The notes below the pieces were generated by a model, which searched no databases, was not told where the DNA came from, and was given only the letters and a program-made list of their open reading frames with translations. This document shows, one piece after another, positions 24,267 to 32,571 of a DNA stretch of 54,094 nucleotides. Location of the stretch: assembly GCF_002286775.1 (NCBI RefSeq), contig NZ_NSGJ01000036.1, positions 1 to 54,094 of the forward strand, in the 5' to 3' direction. The translations under genes and the position numbers were made by a program. How positions within the stretch are numbered: the stretch's first letter is position 1; each line of letters begins with the position of its first letter. The DNA is from Myroides sp. N17-2 (GTDB lineage: Bacteria; Bacteroidota; Bacteroidia; Flavobacteriales; Flavobacteriaceae).

Positions 24267-25718
24267 ATGGGAAAGTCAAGATTAATACCAACAGAAAAGA
24301 TAGTCGATCGATTACAATTTGAAAATCCTTGGTGGATTACACAGAAGATACCTAGTGTGTATCAAGAGATGTCAAAACGATTGTATTTTGATTTATTCTA
24401 TCCTTTTGTTACAGAACGTGAGATACGAAGAGCGGTAGTACTGATGGGACCAAGACGAGTAGGAAAGACAGTTATGATGTTTCATACCATCTCACAGTTA
24501 ATAGAAGAGGGAGTAGACCCTAGACAAATATTCTTTGTAGGGATAGATAATCCTATTTATATTCACTTAGGACTTCAAGAGATATTAGACTTGTGTATTG
24601 ATGCTGTGAAGTCTGATAATTTAGATGATTGTTACGTGTTCTTTGATGAGATACAATATTTAAAAGACTGGGAACGACACCTAAAGGTATTAGTAGATTC
24701 TTATCCGAAGACTAAGTTTGTTGTTTCTGGATCTGCTGCTGCTGCGTTAAAGTGGCACAGTACAGAGAGCGGAGCGGGAAGATTTACAGACTTTATGTTG
24801 CCACCTCTAACATTCCAAGAGTTTATTCATTTAAAAAACAAGAACTATCTTATACAACAAGGTTCTATTTCATATGGAGATAAGCAAGTTCCGTATTGTC
24901 TAAGTAATGATATTGAGGAATTAAATAAGGAGTTTGTTCAGTATCTAAATTTTGGAGGTTATCCTGAGGTAGTTATGTCTGAAAAGATACAGCAGGATAT
25001 GGGACGTTATGTTAAGAATGACATCGTAGATAAGGTCTTGCTAAGTGACTTACCTAGTCTATATGGGATAAAGGATGTACAGGAACTAAATAGGTTTTTT
25101 TCATATGTAGCTTATAATACTGGCAATGAGTTCTCTTATGAGACAATGTCTAGAGAAAGTGGAATACAGAAAGAAGTAATAAAGAAATATCTAGAGTATC
25201 TAGAAGCAGCTTTTCTGATTAAAGTCCTAAATAAAGTAGATGTTAGTGCTAAGCGATTAAAACGAATTACAAGTTTTAAAGTTTATCTGACAAATTCTTC
25301 TTTGAGAACAGCGTTATTCTCTCCTATTAAGGAGACAGATAGCGAGATGGGAAATATGGTAGAAACAGCTATATTATCTCAATGGATGCACCGTGATAAT
25401 TTAGATTTAACTTATTCTAGATGGAAAGAAGGGCGAAATGAAGGAGAAGTAGATTTAGTATTAGTAGATGATAAGCGCTTTAAACCTGTATGGGGTGTAG
25501 AAATTAAATGGAGTAATAGATATTATGAGAAACCTCAAGACTTAAGTAGCTTGATTCAATTCTGTAAAGTAAACGATTTTACAAGTGCTCTAGTTACTTC
25601 TATAGATAAACAAGGAACAAAAGAAGTAAGTGATTTAATGTTTACATTTTTGCCTGCGTCTATTTATGCCTATAATATTGGAGAAAATACCCTTAGAATG
25701 AAATCAACAAGTTATTAG
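24267..25718 (+). CDS. AAA-type ATPase with DUF4143 C-terminus
   Basis: About 483 residues. ATG 24267 (MGKSRLIPTEK) is preferred over the TTG at 24240, which overlaps the -7 element. An N-terminal ATPase domain shows Walker A MGPRRVGKTVM, Walker B-like YVFFDEIQYL and sensor VVSGSAAAAL. A C-terminal DUF4143 region ends in a nuclease-like motif (GEVDLVLVDD ... GVEIKWS), resembling the Dx(n)ExK core of PD-(D/E)xK folds. Members of this family are widespread accessory ATPases with no settled function. The gene is alone and bracketed by 105-bp direct repeats. Confidence 0.85.
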   Translation: MGKSRLIPTEKIVDRLQFENPWWITQKIPSVYQEMSKRLYFDLFYPFVTEREIRRAVVLMGPRRVGKTVMMFHTISQLIEEGVDPRQIFFVGIDNPIYIHLGLQEILDLCIDAVKSDNLDDCYVFFDEIQYLKDWERHLKVLVDSYPKTKFVVSGSAAAALKWHSTESGAGRFTDFMLPPLTFQEFIHLKNKNYLIQQGSISYGDKQVPYCLSNDIEELNKEFVQYLNFGGYPEVVMSEKIQQDMGRYVKNDIVDKVLLSDLPSLYGIKDVQELNRFFSYVAYNTGNEFSYETMSRESGIQKEVIKKYLEYLEAAFLIKVLNKVDVSAKRLKRITSFKVYLTNSSLRTALFSPIKETDSEMGNMVETAILSQWMHRDNLDLTYSRWKEGRNEGEVDLVLVDDKRFKPVWGVEIKWSNRYYEKPQDLSSLIQFCKVNDFTSALVTSIDKQGTKEVSDLMFTFLPASIYAYNIGENTLRMKSTSY

Positions 25719-25723
25719 TCTGC

Positions 25724-25828
25724 TTTGTAAAAATAAGAAGTTAAATAGTCAAAAAAAAGCTTATTTCGACAAAAACGTCAAAATAAGCTTTTTTTTACAC
25801 CTCTATTTTTACATATTTGTATAAATAA
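25724..25828 (+). repeat. 105-bp direct repeat with large hairpin, right copy
   Basis: Starts 5 bp after the ATPase stop codon and matches 24115-24219 with about five differences. Its hairpin with T tract would terminate the ATPase transcript. Confidence 0.9.
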
Positions 25829-25953
25829 AGTGTTTTCTCTATGATAGTAGTGTAGTTTACCCACTTCTCGCTTTTCTCTAGAGGAGCTTCTTTGCTTTGA
25901 GCACTAAGATTAAGCCCCAAAAATAGTGATAGAACAACTAATGTATTTCTCAT
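25795..25953 (-). pseudogene. N-terminus of a secreted protein cut by the ATPase module
   Basis: ATG 25953 gives a clear signal peptide (MRNTLVVLSLFLGLNLSAQS) and about 18 mature residues, after which the frame runs into the 105-bp repeat and stops inside it. The rest of the protein is not found to the left of the module (24046-24114). It looks like a gene truncated by insertion, although a real 52-residue secreted peptide cannot be excluded. Confidence 0.5.
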
Positions 25954-26284
25954 AATATCAGTTGAATAATTAGTAATAGGATGTAAGATAAGGTTTAATA
26001 GCTTAATCCTCAAATTAATATTGTTTTCATTTTAACCCGGAATACGCGATAGACCTATTAACGAGAATGAATTATACAAAACAGCTCTGAATTTATGAAA
26101 AAAGCATACTATAGTATGGTTTTAGAAGAAATGAAAGAGATGTAAAGTAGAATTTATTCGTAGTATAGGGCGAATGCGGATTCTGGGTTTAACCATTGAC
26201 TAGGGGGAAAAATATGCTAATACAGAGTTACTCAATAACCTATACTAGTAGCGCTACCACATCATTAAACTTCAAAAAAGAGTT
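25954..26284. other. Intergenic gap, no gene recognised
   Basis: AT-rich, only very short frames. It contains GATTCTGGGTTTAACC (about 26174-26189), which recurs in inverted orientation near 38772-38787. Confidence 0.45.
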
Positions 26285-26330
26285 AATACAAAAATGCCTT
26301 AACATGAGTTTGTTAAGGCGTTTTTGTATT
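26285..26330. terminator. Strong terminator after the Bcr/CflA gene
   Basis: A 19-bp stem (AATACAAAAATGCCTTAAC with GTTAAGGCGTTTTTGTATT, one mismatch) with T and A tracts at both ends, overlapping the stop region of the exporter at 26329. Confidence 0.85.
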
Positions 26331-27513
26331 ATATAGTAGCTTGTTTCTCTTTGATCATATAGCAACCTAAGTATAATAGATGGCATGCTAGCAATGAGTA
26401 GGCTGTCAATGTTATTATATCTGCAGGGATAAGGTTAGTCACCGCTGAGATAATAAACGTCAATAGTAGCTGTAACGTACCCAGTAGGGCAGAAGCAGAT
26501 CCACTATTAGTAGTAAAAGGTGCTAAGGCAAGCTTAGTTGTCGTAGGGAATAATACCCCTAGTGTTAGCACAATAAAGAATAGGGGTACTAATAGTGTTT
26601 CTATAGGCTCTTTAAGCACACACATTACAGCAAAACCTGCTGTCCATACTAGTCCAAAGTAGATGGTGTACTTAATGGTTTGCTCCACTGTCCACCAGCG
26701 TGATAAGACTGAGTTAGCCAGCCACGCACCTATGATTAACCCGATGGCATTAAAGGCAAATATACCACTAAACATATCCGAAGACATTCCACCATACTCC
26801 ATTATCAAATAGGGCGCATTGGCTAGGTATATCATCAGGATACTGTAGGTTAAACTTCCGATAAGGGTATATTTGACAAAGATGTTGTTCTTTAGTATCT
26901 CTTTAAAGTCAGCCATTAGGTTGACCTTCTGTTTAACAGTCACTATGCGTGTTTCGGGTAAGAAGAAGATTACTGCTAATAGACAGATCAGTCCTAGTAT
27001 CACTAGTGTCACGAAAGTAGATTGCCATACAAAGTGACTGATCAAGAAGTTACCTGCTACAGGACCAACAATAGGAGCTACTCCTGCGATGATCGCTAAT
27101 AGAGAGAATACGTTCATACTCTGATCGGCTGAGTAATACTCATTCACCACCGCACGTGCGATAACGACTCCTGCACATCCTGCAAAGGCTTGGAAGAAAC
27201 GCGCTACCCAAAACTGTTCTATCGTTTCGGCATAGATACACGCGACAGAAGCAAGGATAAAGAGAATCAATGAGACAATAGTCGGTAACTTACGACCATA
27301 GCGATCAGAGATAATTCCCCAAAATAATTGACCTACTGCAAATCCTCCTAAAAAGAAAGAAAGAGATAGCTGTACATTTTTAAGATCGGTATTAAAGGTC
27401 TGTGAGATTTTTAAGAACCCAGGCAAGTATAAATCTATACTGAAGGGTTCTAGAGCAGATAGTAGTGATAGAATAATCACGACTATAAACTGAGCTTTTG
27501 TTAACTTATTCAT
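26329..27513 (-). CDS. Bcr/CflA-family MFS drug exporter
   Basis: A 394-residue protein with 12 predicted membrane segments. The family signature SALEPFSIDLYLPGFLKI in the first helix and the motif-A sequence WGIISDRYGRKL after helix 2 are clear. ARFFQAFAGCAGVVIARA is the usual helix-4 region. It probably exports hydrophobic drugs or metabolites in exchange for protons. A -7 element lies at 27533, and an AraC regulator gene lies directly upstream on the same strand. Confidence 0.9.
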   Translation of the reverse strand: MNKLTKAQFIVVIILSLLSALEPFSIDLYLPGFLKISQTFNTDLKNVQLSLSFFLGGFAVGQLFWGIISDRYGRKLPTIVSLILFILASVACIYAETIEQFWVARFFQAFAGCAGVVIARAVVNEYYSADQSMNVFSLLAIIAGVAPIVGPVAGNFLISHFVWQSTFVTLVILGLICLLAVIFFLPETRIVTVKQKVNLMADFKEILKNNIFVKYTLIGSLTYSILMIYLANAPYLIMEYGGMSSDMFSGIFAFNAIGLIIGAWLANSVLSRWWTVEQTIKYTIYFGLVWTAGFAVMCVLKEPIETLLVPLFFIVLTLGVLFPTTTKLALAPFTTNSGSASALLGTLQLLLTFIISAVTNLIPADIITLTAYSLLACHLLYLGCYMIKEKQATI

Positions 27514-27532
27514 ATTTGTGTTTTAATGAGGG

Positions 27533-27540
27533 CAAAAGTA
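27533..27540 (-). promoter_or_regulatory. -7 promoter element (TACTTTTG) of the Bcr/CflA gene
   Basis: Minus-strand TACTTTTG matches TAnnTTTG, 19 bp upstream of the ATG at 27513. Confidence 0.55.
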
Positions 27541-27580
27541 GGTTCTATCACCCTCCTAAACATTATCTAAACGGAGTGTA

Positions 27581-28420
27581 TTATTGGACTTTTTTCACAT
27601 TCGTTCTAAAAACAAGTGGAGTTATCCCTGTTTGCTTTTTAAAGAAACGGTTAAAGTAGTTTACTTCACTATACCCGAGCTCTGCTGATATCTCTTGTAT
27701 ATTTAAGTCAGAGTAGCCTATTAATCTCTTGGCTTCTAACAGTAGCCTGTTCTGAATGTGTTGATTAAGCGTTATTTCTGTTGATTTGACCACTAGTTCA
27801 TTCATTCGCTTGACCGAAAGGGCTATTTTATCTGCATAAAAAGAAGTGTGATAAGGTTTGGTATAATGCTCTTCCACAAGTTCTAATAGCTTTAATACTC
27901 TCGTGTCTATCAGCGGATTATCCTGATAAAGTTCTTTTAAATCTTGGATATGGGTAATGTATATACTGAGATATTTCTCTAATACCACAGTGCGCTTCTG
28001 AGTGTTCCACTCTTCTTCAAAGAGGATCATTAAGGCATTGAATAAGGCTTTCTTGTCCTTAGATAACTCAAACCACAAAGGAGGGTGTAGGCGAAACTTC
28101 TGCTGCTTAAACTCCTGTGCGATAATGCGGTTAAAGTAGTCTTTATTCACAGAGACGAGGTAACCTTTAATCCCCGTTGGGTCGATATTATGCATCTGCC
28201 CAGGGTAGATCACCCATACTTGATCATCTGTTATATCATAAGACTCAAAGTCAATTAACTGAGAACTGTTTTGCGTCTTGGTAAACCAGTAGATTTGGTA
28301 AAAGTTACATTGGTAATGGTAATCGAAGTTAAAGAGTTCAATATTGTCTTCTAACTTAAAGAATTCAATAGGCACGTCTTTATCGAATTGTTGCACTTTT
28401 ACGACCTGTTGTTTAGACAT
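27581..28420 (-). CDS. AraC-family transcriptional regulator next to a Bcr/CflA exporter
   Basis: A 279-residue protein with an N-terminal cupin-like region (DDQVWVIYPGQMH) and a C-terminal double HTH whose second motif reads IQEISAELGYSEVNYFNRFFKKQTGITPL, here split as IQEISAELGYSEVNYFNRFF and KKQTGITPL. It sits 67 bp upstream of the exporter on the same strand and probably controls it. Inducer unknown. Confidence 0.87.
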   Translation of the reverse strand: MSKQQVVKVQQFDKDVPIEFFKLEDNIELFNFDYHYQCNFYQIYWFTKTQNSSQLIDFESYDITDDQVWVIYPGQMHNIDPTGIKGYLVSVNKDYFNRIIAQEFKQQKFRLHPPLWFELSKDKKALFNALMILFEEEWNTQKRTVVLEKYLSIYITHIQDLKELYQDNPLIDTRVLKLLELVEEHYTKPYHTSFYADKIALSVKRMNELVVKSTEITLNQHIQNRLLLEAKRLIGYSDLNIQEISAELGYSEVNYFNRFFKKQTGITPLVFRTNVKKVQ

Positions 28421-28719
28421 TGCTTGATGATTTATGAGGGGTAAAGGTAGTGTTTTTTGGTATGTTTAAGTGAAAGTTAATAAAGAAGAGAGATGTTTTT
28501 AGGTATGTTTAAATACTAATAAGTGTATGTTAACTTATATGTTATTAGGTAATTATGTTTGTTTTCTTGTTTAGATTTGAAATAGTATATATAGTTATAT
28601 TAGAATTGATAGTCAAAATTGCTTTGGCAGTACCGTTTTTTATGATAGAAAGGGATTGGTAACTAATGAAGTAAGTCTTTTTGTCTATCGTATAATAAAT
28701 AAACCTATAGGTTGATATA
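28421..28719. other. AT-rich gap, nothing recognised
   Basis: About 300 bp between the divergent AraC gene and the broken toxin-like gene; no coding frame or strong hairpin noted. Confidence 0.4.
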
Positions 28720-29247
28720 ATGAAAATAGTTAATATATTTGCATATCGGTTATTTGCCTTTCACTATGATGGTGAGGAACTTAATGAGTATGATCGACTA
28801 TAGGATCTATGGAGTGATACAGGGTATCTGTATGAGTTTTTACAACAGAATAAACGAGATATTCCCATAGGAAGAAGATTAGAAGAGATGGTTATGGGGA
28901 TAAGTGAAGATGCAGATCTTATAGATAGTACTTTAATAAGGATGGTAGATGAAGTAGATAAGAGTTTGTCTCACTTTTTTAAACCGTTGCGTAACTTGGA
29001 AAGTGACGTCAGAGTATTTTCTTTACAAAAAGGTAGGGCAGACTGTCTTAGGATATACGCTGTTAAGATAGATATAGATACTTTTGTCATTACGGGAGGA
29101 ACCATAAAGTTGCCTTTACAGCATTTGATGAAAGACAGAGTACATACTACACTAGAAATACAAAAACTATATAAGGCAAAAGCTTATTTAAATGGAGAGA
29201 ATGTTTTTGATGAAGATTCTTTTTTTGAATTCTTAAACGAAAAGTAA
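28720..29247 (+). pseudogene. Toxin-like gene interrupted by an in-frame TAG
   Basis: Starting at ATG 28720 the frame reads MKIVNIFAYRLFAFHYDGEE..., meets TAG at 28801-28803 (codon 28), and continues in the same frame without further stops to 29247. Both sides look like one protein of 175 codons. Downstream parts resemble the N-terminal and central regions of Bacteroidota proteins found next to XRE-type antitoxins, though I cannot name the family. A downstream ATG (28888) would give only 119 residues. The HTH gene begins 1 bp after the stop. It is probably an inactivated toxin with retained antitoxin. Confidence 0.65.
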
Positions 29248-29248
29248 A

Positions 29249-29623
29249 ATGACAAATAAAGAGAAGTTTTTAGCACTTGTTTCACTAGAGGAAATCAACA
29301 CAGTAGGTCGTGCCAAGGCGCGTATTGCTAATAGAGAGTTGACTAAGGTGTCTCAAAAAATTGCTTTACATATATTAAATCGTTTGACTACGCTAGGATG
29401 GAAGCAAAAGGACCTAGCTGAGAAGATGGCTGTGACTCCACAGCAAGTAAGTAAATGGGTAAAAGGCAACGAAAACTTCACGATAGATACCTTGATTAAA
29501 CTTAGCCGAGTATTAGGAGTTAGTCTATTTGAAATACCCTCTTTTGAGAGTAGTAATGTTGAGGTAAAAGAGGTTAGTAAAGTTAAGAGAAATACTAAAA
29601 AGCCAAGTAAAGTGATAGATTAG
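29249..29623 (+). CDS. XRE-family helix-turn-helix protein, probable antitoxin
   Basis: A 124-residue protein. The XRE-type HTH covers about residues 45-98: LTTLGWKQKDLAEKMAVTPQ with QVSKWVKGNENFTIDTLIKL following. A basic tail (KVKRNTKKPSK) ends the protein. It starts 1 bp after the broken toxin-like gene, so the pair was an operon. A terminator follows at 29638. Unlike its partner it appears intact. Confidence 0.8.
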   Translation: MTNKEKFLALVSLEEINTVGRAKARIANRELTKVSQKIALHILNRLTTLGWKQKDLAEKMAVTPQQVSKWVKGNENFTIDTLIKLSRVLGVSLFEIPSFESSNVEVKEVSKVKRNTKKPSKVID

Positions 29624-29637
29624 AATAGTGAGATAAT

Positions 29638-29680
29638 AAAAAGGCTAATATATCACTTGATGTATTAGCCTTTTATATTT
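29638..29680. terminator. Terminator between HTH gene and acyl-ACP thioesterase
   Basis: AAAAAGGCTAATA (29638-29650) faces TATTAGCCTTTT (29663-29674), with T/A-rich flanks on both strands. It serves the + HTH gene; the - thioesterase ends at 29738. Confidence 0.8.
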
Positions 29681-29737
29681 TATGATAATAAGTCTGTTCC
29701 CTGTTTCCAAGCGAAGCGACTCCCTGTTTCCTTATAA

Positions 29738-30472
29738 CTATTCCACTACACACTGAAAACTAATATTACCGTCTTCTGTCTTGATTAGGAAGTGATCTTG
29801 ATTCACTGTTGATTGTAAGATGTTATATGCTTGATTAAAGCGCAGTTCTTTCTGAAAGTGCATATCTACTAAAGTAATGTCTTTAGAAGAGGTATCAGAT
29901 ACTTTTAAGGCATCGATAACCCACTCAAGGTACTTGATGTTAGTTACGTGATTAACCATATCTAAATCAGAGTATCTCACAGTATCACTTACTAGGTGTT
30001 TTGTCTCGATATTCTTATCAAAGGTGACGAAATCTCCCTTAATGCTTTTCTTATCCTTGTGCAAAGTGAAGTGATCGTGTGGTATAGCCATCACTTCAGG
30101 ACGGCGTTTCACTGTATTCATAATCACCCACATCGAACTAGCGCTTGCTACAAGTTCTCCATTACAGTGTACCTCGAAGTTACGCACAGAGCGAATACCA
30201 TCTAGCGTTTCTATCCAAGTACTGACATCAATGCGTTCTTGCCATTTAGGCATTCTGCTTATCTCAACTCTAAACTTATAGACTACCCAAGACTGATTTG
30301 CCTCTTGTAAATCCCAAAAGCTTATACCTCCTAAAATAGCGTGATTAGACGATGCCATCTGTATGATCTTACACAGGTCGACTGTCTTAAGCTGTGCATT
30401 GGTATCACAATCGAAGTAATCAACATCGAAACTCTGTGTGAATATAGAAGTAAAGTTTGGGGATATAGGCAT
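29738..30472 (-). CDS. Acyl-ACP thioesterase
   Basis: A 244-residue double-hotdog enzyme. The first hotdog begins FDVDYFDCDTNAQLKTVDLC and includes HAILGGISFWDL and GIRSVRNFEV; the second contains RYSDLDMVNHVTNIKYLEW, where Asp, Asn and His of the DxNxH-type motif are present. It releases fatty acids from acyl carrier protein in the cytoplasm. It stands alone, flanked upstream by interspersed repeats and downstream by a terminator. Confidence 0.9.
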   Translation of the reverse strand: MPISPNFTSIFTQSFDVDYFDCDTNAQLKTVDLCKIIQMASSNHAILGGISFWDLQEANQSWVVYKFRVEISRMPKWQERIDVSTWIETLDGIRSVRNFEVHCNGELVASASSMWVIMNTVKRRPEVMAIPHDHFTLHKDKKSIKGDFVTFDKNIETKHLVSDTVRYSDLDMVNHVTNIKYLEWVIDALKVSDTSSKDITLVDMHFQKELRFNQAYNILQSTVNQDHFLIKTEDGNISFQCVVE

Positions 30473-30500
30473 AGTTTGTTTTGTTTTTTTGTTGTTTTGT

Positions 30501-30640
30501 GATGTCGCTTGTTGCCCTCGTGTACGCTCCGCAAAGTCTCCCGACTTTGAGGTGTTATTTTTCTGTTTTTATGTGATGTCTTGATGTCGCTTGTTGCCCT
30601 CGTGTACGCTCCGCAAAGTCTCCCGACTTTGAGGTATTTG
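30501..30640 (-). repeat. Tandem pair of an 82-bp unit carrying the CAAAGTC hairpin
   Basis: Two copies beginning GATGTCGCTTGTTGCCC at 30501 and 30583. Each contains the palindrome CAAAGTC-TCCC-GACTTTG (30532-30549 and 30614-30631) in inverted orientation to the array at 49786. Flanking GATGT units match other GTTGTGATGTTG-type repeats. Confidence 0.85.
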
Positions 30641-30689
30641 TTATTTAAAAGCCTAATTTGCTTTTAAAGAGCAGTACACTTTCTCCACT

Positions 30690-30760
30690 ATTCCCATCCT
30701 TTGGAGGGGTGCCCGATAGGGCGGGGTGGTTGTTTCTCGTCACGGATTACAAATCCGCGA
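30690..30760. repeat. GC-richer interspersed repeats
   Basis: Contains GTGCCCGATAGGGCG (hairpin GCCC-GATA-GGGC), also present at 40228-40242, followed by CGGATT-ACA-AATCCG (30743-30757), identical to that at the cusA 3' end. Confidence 0.75.
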
Positions 30761-30803
30761 CAGCAAATCCGTAACAGCGATATTTTATACAGGGCGTAAA
30801 GTA

Positions 30804-31724
30804 TTACGCCTCTACGATATTCTTAATTGAATCTATGATTTGCTTCGTATCAGTAAGGTAATCAAACCACATCACATCAGGTGTACGTTTAAACCAAGTG
30901 ATTTGGCGCTTAGCGAAGCGGCGTGTGTTTTTCTTTATCTCTTCTAACGCGAAGTCAAGTGTATACTCTTTGTCAAAGTACGAAAATAACTCACGGTATC
31001 CAACAGTCTGCAATGCATTGTTCTCACGGTGTGGGTATAAGGCTTCTGCTTCTTGTAGTAGGCCTTTGTCCATCATGATATCTACACGCATATTGATACG
31101 CTCGTACATCTTCTCTCTATCAGCTTCAAGCCCAATAACAATAGGAGTGAAGTTGCGTGAGTGTTGTTTGATATTTAAGAAACTTGAATAAGGCTTACCT
31201 GTGCCAACACAAATCTCAAGGGCTCTAGTAACCCTTTGTGGGTTGTCTATCGCTACTTTCTCATAGTGGATAGGGTCAAGTTCCTTTAGCATATTCTGCA
31301 AATAAGGAAGACCTTTTTCTTCTAAGTCTTTATTAAGCTGTTCTCTGATACTTGGATCTACATCAGGGAAGTCATCTAAGCCATTTAAAATAGCATTGAC
31401 AAATAATCCTGATCCACCGACCATTACTTGTACAGGATTCTCCTTAAAGAACTCGTCTAGTTTAGCTAGCGCATCTCTCTCGAAGTCTCCTACTGAGTAG
31501 GTATCGTGAATACTGATATTCTGAATAAAGTGATGTGGAGCCGCTGCTAGTTCTTCAGCAGAAGGTACAGCTGTTCCGATAGCCATTTCTTTGTAGAATT
31601 GGCGACTATCACATGATATTATATTTGTGTTGAAATGTTGTGCTATTTTGATTCCCAATGCTGTTTTACCAATAGCAGTAGGGCCAATCACAACGATAAG
31701 ATAATTGTTATTTTTCGTAGACAT
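30804..31724 (-). CDS. miaA: tRNA dimethylallyltransferase
   Basis: A 306-residue enzyme transferring the dimethylallyl group to A37 of tRNAs reading UNN codons. The P-loop GPTAIGKTALG, the DSRQFYKEMAIGTA motif and the tRNA-contact region RRFAKRQITWFKR are all present, and the length is normal. Its start overlaps the end of the ion-channel gene by 17 nt. It is the last gene of the minus-strand core cluster; repeats follow downstream. Confidence 0.96.
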   Translation of the reverse strand: MSTKNNNYLIVVIGPTAIGKTALGIKIAQHFNTNIISCDSRQFYKEMAIGTAVPSAEELAAAPHHFIQNISIHDTYSVGDFERDALAKLDEFFKENPVQVMVGGSGLFVNAILNGLDDFPDVDPSIREQLNKDLEEKGLPYLQNMLKELDPIHYEKVAIDNPQRVTRALEICVGTGKPYSSFLNIKQHSRNFTPIVIGLEADREKMYERINMRVDIMMDKGLLQEAEALYPHRENNALQTVGYRELFSYFDKEYTLDFALEEIKKNTRRFAKRQITWFKRTPDVMWFDYLTDTKQIIDSIKNIVEA

Positions 31725-32559
31725 CTCCTAATTTTTGACCGCAGTTATAGCAGTAGTTGGCATCCTCGTCATAGATCGTAGTAGTACATGCGCTACAGTG
31801 TCTTCTTCTCTTAGCATCTAGTCGATTGCGTTTGATATTAGAGAACTCAGCAGTCACGATACCTGTAGGAACGGCGATAATACCGTAACCCATAATCATA
31901 ATAAACGAAGCTATCATTTGTCCCAGTGTAGTCTGTGGAGCGATATCTCCATACCCTACAGTGGTAAGTGTCACGATACACCAGTAGATACTACGGGGTA
32001 TACTTGTGAACCCACTTTCCTTGCTTTCGATCACATACATTAATGCACCTAGCAAGATAGAAACCACCACCACAAAGTAAACGAACACGATAATCTTGGT
32101 TCTACTTGACTTTAAAGCAAGCTTTAAGTGGGATTGTTGCCCTAGATAAGGTACAAGGTTTAAAATACCAAACAGACGCAATAAACGCAGTGCTCTTACT
32201 ACAGTAAGAATACGTGAACCAGGTATAAAGAATGACAAGTACATCGGTAGGATAGAGATTAAATCCACTATACCATAAAAACTAAAGATATACTTTAAGG
32301 GCTTCTTATTACATACGATTCTCAGAGCGTATTCGATAGAGAAGAAGATCGTGATAATCCATTCACAGACTACTAGTCCGGTATGGTGTTTCATATCATA
32401 ACTCTCTATTGATTCTAGCATAACTAGAAGCACACTCATAATAATTACTCCTAACAGGGAAATATCAAATAGCTTACCTGCAAAAGTATTCGAACCATAA
32501 ATAATGATATAAATCTTCTGCTTTAATATGTCCCATTTGTTTTTTAATCTGCGTCTCAC
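31708..32559 (-). CDS. Voltage-gated potassium channel-like ion transporter with C-terminal zinc ribbon
   Basis: A 283-residue protein with six membrane helices. Helix S4 has spaced arginines (SRILTVVRALRLLRLFGIL), and the pore carries the K+ selectivity filter TLTTVGYGD. After S6 there is a short C-terminal zinc ribbon (CSAC ... CYNCG), an unusual but recurrent addition in bacterial channels. It lies between the exonuclease gene (12 bp upstream) and miaA (overlapping), so it is within an operon of housekeeping genes. Confidence 0.9.
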   Translation of the reverse strand: MRRRLKNKWDILKQKIYIIIYGSNTFAGKLFDISLLGVIIMSVLLVMLESIESYDMKHHTGLVVCEWIITIFFSIEYALRIVCNKKPLKYIFSFYGIVDLISILPMYLSFFIPGSRILTVVRALRLLRLFGILNLVPYLGQQSHLKLALKSSRTKIIVFVYFVVVVSILLGALMYVIESKESGFTSIPRSIYWCIVTLTTVGYGDIAPQTTLGQMIASFIMIMGYGIIAVPTGIVTAEFSNIKRNRLDAKRRRHCSACTTTIYDEDANYCYNCGQKLGDVYEK

Positions 32560-32571
32560 AAAAACTGTTTT

